This document shows, one piece after another, positions 22,167 through 24,449 of a DNA stretch of 24,449 nt; position 1 is the stretch's first letter; each line of letters begins with the position of its first letter. The stretch covers positions 1 to 24,449 of the forward strand of contig CAZHYV010000010.1 of assembly GCA_964537055.1 (NCBI GenBank), given 5' to 3'. The notes under the pieces were generated by a model. That model was not told the DNA's origin. It saw only the letters and a program-made list of their open reading frames with translations, and ran no database searches. The stretch is from CAZHYV01 sp964537055. GTDB lineage: Bacteria; Myxococcota_A; Polyangia; Palsa-1104; JAEUJZ01. The translations under genes and the position numbers were made by a program.

Positions 22167-23937
22167 TCCCCTTCTACCTGACCTAGAGTTACGCTATATC
22201 TATGAACTCCATAAACGGTGGAACAACGAGGACCTTTCGGCTCCTTCTGATTTTATAAACAAACTCACTGCGATTTGGCACCCTCTGGTTTCTCTCCCTC
22301 ATGGAAGAGATTACCAACCCGCTTTCGACAGGAAAGAAGACTCTACTTTAAGAGGATGGAGTACTGCCTCCAAAGAGGAGTTTCAGTGGCTTTTCATCGT
22401 TGCACAATGCCAAGATCTTTTGCCAAGCTTGCAAGCATTTTTATGGGAAGCTCTTTGGCGTTCAAATCATAAATGGAAAGCCTGGAAGACCCAGTTCCCT
22501 CTATCGATAAGTGAAGTTCTGCAACATGCATTAGAGTCTCATCGACAAGCGGCTCTTTGGTTTGAAAATCAGGAGCATTCTTGGCGTGAGTTCTATATCG
22601 CGCGGCATTGGCTTGCGATTGCAACCCTTCTTGCTCAGAGTAAACAGCCTGCACCATTCCAATTTGATGATCTCGAAAGGCTACAGAAGAAAATCAGGAA
22701 TCTTCCTGTGAAATTGGCCCTCATCGAATCTGAGATAAAAATCATTCAAGTTGCTCACGTTCGAGATGAAGCTCGCTTAAAAGCTTTGCTTGAAGATATT
22801 GGAAACCTTTACGAGAAGACTTTTTTCTACAACAGCCATCTTCTAGAAAAAATAGCAGAGTTGGAAACAGAAGTATCAAAAATTCTTGGAATTCCAATAG
22901 ATCAAAAAGAATTTTCTCAAAGCCTGGAGTTACGGCTTGCAAAGACCTACGAACGGTTTGCGTGTCAAGACACTCCTCAAAGCAAAGGCCATCACATATT
23001 GTTTCGAGATCATTTACTGCGAGCTGCAAGCCATTATAGACAGGCAGGAAGAAAATCAGACGAAGAGAGAATGAAAAAACTTGCTTTAGAAAACGAAGCA
23101 GCGCTACAGATGAACACGTATTCTGCTCAAATACCCGTTTCTCTTGACCATATAACTCAATTCCAAGACGCCGTCCTAGGTAATACGGAAAACGTAGATA
23201 CTGCTCTTTTCAGTGTAAGTGAACACCTCGTAAGACAGGCACTTCGATGGAACAGTGACGTTCAACGCTTTTTGCCAACAGAACCTTCGCTTTTTTCAAG
23301 GCTTGCACAGGTGCAAGTTAGTAGACATGGACGTCCCATTACCACTCTACCGACTGAAGATGTTGATTTATTTTCCGTTCAAGAGAGCTTGCTTGCATGT
23401 TACCAAACCGAGGTCTTTCTTCTTTTTCAAGGAATCAGGAGAAAATTCTCGTCCTTTAGCAAAGAAGACCTCTTGCGTGTCTTTCAGTCGTCGCCTTGGG
23501 TTTCAGAAGAAACAGTAGGAATTTTCGAAGCTGTTTGCGATAGATATTTTGACGACGATTTTATTTCTACAATCCATATTATTCTACCCCGCATCGAAGC
23601 TCTGGTTCGAACAATTATCAAATCCTCAGGCGAGAGTGGCTCGAAATTAAGTTCTTCAAATTCCGCGGGGCTCGAAGAGGTTCTTTTAGAGGGCCTTCTC
23701 GAGCTTGGAAAAGAAATTTTTGGAGAAGAAATACCGCGCTTCCTGCGACTGCTACTAAGCAAAGAAGGGTTGGGGCTTAATCTAAGAAATGATGGCATGC
23801 ATGGACTTTTCACAACAAAAGACTGCAATCGAGGAAACGCAGAGCTTTGTCTCCAAATTGCTCTGTTTTTAGCCCAATACAACATAGGTGGAATAGACCC
23901 TAAAAATAGTGAGAACCTGGTACGAAAGGGAGCCTAA
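22150..23937 (+). CDS. DUF4209 (HEPN-like) protein, candidate RNase toxin or defence effector
   Basis: 595 residues starting inside the HTH gene; weak ribosome site, so translational coupling is likely. Mostly helical. The C-terminal region has IHIILPRIEALVRTIIKSSG, then GLEEVLLEGLLELGKEIFGE, then GLGLNLRNDGMHGLF: the DUF4209 pattern ('lPriEa.lR.l', 'l...lG.nLRn..aHGl'). R546-N-D-G-M-H551 is the R-x4-H motif of HEPN ribonucleases. N-terminal 450 residues contain long helical repeats (HALESHRQAALWFENQEHSW) with no recognised family. Codon use is AT-richer than the late genes. Function as an RNase is inferred from the motif and the toxin-antitoxin-like layout. Confidence 0.72.
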   Translation: MQESFNPLLPDLELRYIYELHKRWNNEDLSAPSDFINKLTAIWHPLVSLPHGRDYQPAFDRKEDSTLRGWSTASKEEFQWLFIVAQCQDLLPSLQAFLWEALWRSNHKWKAWKTQFPLSISEVLQHALESHRQAALWFENQEHSWREFYIARHWLAIATLLAQSKQPAPFQFDDLERLQKKIRNLPVKLALIESEIKIIQVAHVRDEARLKALLEDIGNLYEKTFFYNSHLLEKIAELETEVSKILGIPIDQKEFSQSLELRLAKTYERFACQDTPQSKGHHILFRDHLLRAASHYRQAGRKSDEERMKKLALENEAALQMNTYSAQIPVSLDHITQFQDAVLGNTENVDTALFSVSEHLVRQALRWNSDVQRFLPTEPSLFSRLAQVQVSRHGRPITTLPTEDVDLFSVQESLLACYQTEVFLLFQGIRRKFSSFSKEDLLRVFQSSPWVSEETVGIFEAVCDRYFDDDFISTIHIILPRIEALVRTIIKSSGESGSKLSSSNSAGLEEVLLEGLLELGKEIFGEEIPRFLRLLLSKEGLGLNLRNDGMHGLFTTKDCNRGNAELCLQIALFLAQYNIGGIDPKNSENLVRKGA

Positions 23938-23949
23938 CGTATTACGTTA
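23935..23949. repeat. Short palindrome across a convergent gene end
   Basis: TAACGT-ATT-ACGTTA, perfect 6-base arms, spans the TAA of the DUF4209 gene and the stop region of the helicase-loader gene. May be chance, an operator or a weak hairpin; no T-run follows. Confidence 0.3.
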
Positions 23950-24449
23950 AGAGATTGTTTCATGCCGTCCCCCAAGCTTCGTCTCCACTATGCCAGCATC
24001 TTTAATCCGGCTCATCACCCGTTTACTGACAAGATTGGCAAGACATGGCTTTCCGGGCTCTTTGGAATCAGGCAATACAGCCAAGTCCGTCGTCAGAATC
24101 AGTTTATGGCATTGCTGATACGCTGCATCCACAATATCGTCCACCAGACTTGCCAAAAACCCACTTTGGCTAAAGTGGGCGGCTCCAATATCATCGAGGA
24201 CCACGAGCGGACTGCGACGAATGCGGAGTAAAAGATCACTATATCTTCCCGCAGATTCGACATCGACCAGGCGAACAAACAACCCCTGCATAGGATTCGG
24301 CCAGCCTGCTTCCCACGGAGGAAGACACGCCCAGGCGGCGGCGGTCGTCTTCCCGCACGCATTCGGGCCTGATAGCACTAAGATGCTTTTGTCTTTCGCC
24401 TTCATGAATGCTTGGACGGCTTTCATTGCGGGAGTAAGCGTAGGAGTAT
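23947..24449 (-). CDS. DnaC/IstB-like AAA+ helicase loader (N-terminus beyond window edge)
   Basis: At least 167 residues; the frame stays open upstream of the ATG at 24426 to the right edge, reading TLTPAMKAVQAF, so the start is probably outside the window. Walker A GPNACGKTTAA, Walker B with LVVLDDIGAAHFS, sensor 1 as LILTTDLA, and an ending SKRVMSRIKDAGIVETKLGG that matches the 'R...R....g.v...g.s.R' close of DnaC-type loaders. These proteins load the replicative helicase on phage DNA. IstB (transposition) is a less likely alternative because no transposase is seen. It converges with the DUF4209 gene, nine bases apart. Confidence 0.75.
   Translation of the reverse strand, partial: TPTLTPAMKAVQAFMKAKDKSILVLSGPNACGKTTAAAWACLPPWEAGWPNPMQGLFVRLVDVESAGRYSDLLLRIRRSPLVVLDDIGAAHFSQSGFLASLVDDIVDAAYQQCHKLILTTDLAVLPDSKEPGKPCLANLVSKRVMSRIKDAGIVETKLGGRHETIS

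Noticed and set aside
1..24449. tRNA, rRNA, integrase, transposase and insertion-sequence ends
   Set aside because: Looked for cloverleaf-like segments, recombinase motifs and terminal inverted repeats on reading; none seen, though a proper scan for tRNAs and structured RNAs would be decisive.
23947..24449. MuB-type transposition ATPase for the right-edge gene
   Set aside because: Walker A/B, sensor and C-terminal motif match DnaC/IstB loaders better, and no transposase partner is visible in the window.

Overview
The window is a stretch of a tailed (contractile-tail, myovirus-type) temperate phage or prophage. Most of the left two thirds, on the minus strand, is a head and tail module whose gene order matches the late region of Mu-like phages. 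Read right to left it runs: small terminase candidate (18360-17533), large terminase (15771-14104), DUF935/gp29-type portal (10734-9097), a small beta-rich protein, an I-protease with long scaffold tail (8683-6968), a decoration-protein candidate, major capsid protein (5922-4834), a gp35-position protein, a gp36/DUF1320-type protein, a gpG-type morphogenesis protein, a gp37/DUF1834-type protein, a gp38-position protein, and a gpL-type tail sheath that runs off the left edge. Start and stop codons overlap (ATGA, TAATG) at most junctions, so this is one tightly coupled late operon.

The late operon is broken by two cassettes. Between the terminase subunits (15.9-17.4 kb) lies a divergent control region: a two-AT-hook plus XRE helix-turn-helix protein on minus, facing four small overlapping genes on plus. 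Between large terminase and portal (10.9-14.05 kb) lies an accessory cassette: a ribbon-helix-helix protein, an Mrr-like PD-(D/E)XK nuclease with a small HTH regulator, a divergent ASCH-type protein, a lipoprotein with a possible LRAT/NlpC-like Cys-His fold, and a two-helix membrane protein. The HTH/ASCH divergent promoter carries two clear palindromic operators 26 bp apart.

Right of the small terminase come a DUF5946 protein, a secreted astacin-type metalloprotease lipoprotein with six C-terminal repeats, a Cys-rich small protein on minus, and a bicistronic XRE HTH plus DUF4209 (HEPN-like, R-x4-H) pair resembling a toxin-antitoxin or defence pair. The window ends inside a DnaC/IstB-like AAA+ helicase loader on minus, suggesting the replication module continues to the right. 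No integrase, transposase, tRNA, rRNA or CRISPR array was seen.

The organism is a diderm bacterium: there are two lipobox lipoproteins and strong GGAGG ribosome sites. The GC content is about 50% by eye in the late genes and lower in the nuclease and DUF4209 genes. Acidic/proline-rich linkers after the lipid cysteine and an astacin lipoprotein would suit Myxococcota or related lineages, but this is a weak inference. The best candidates for an uncharacterised system are the HTH-DUF4209 pair and the operator-controlled HTH/Mrr-nuclease/ASCH cassette.
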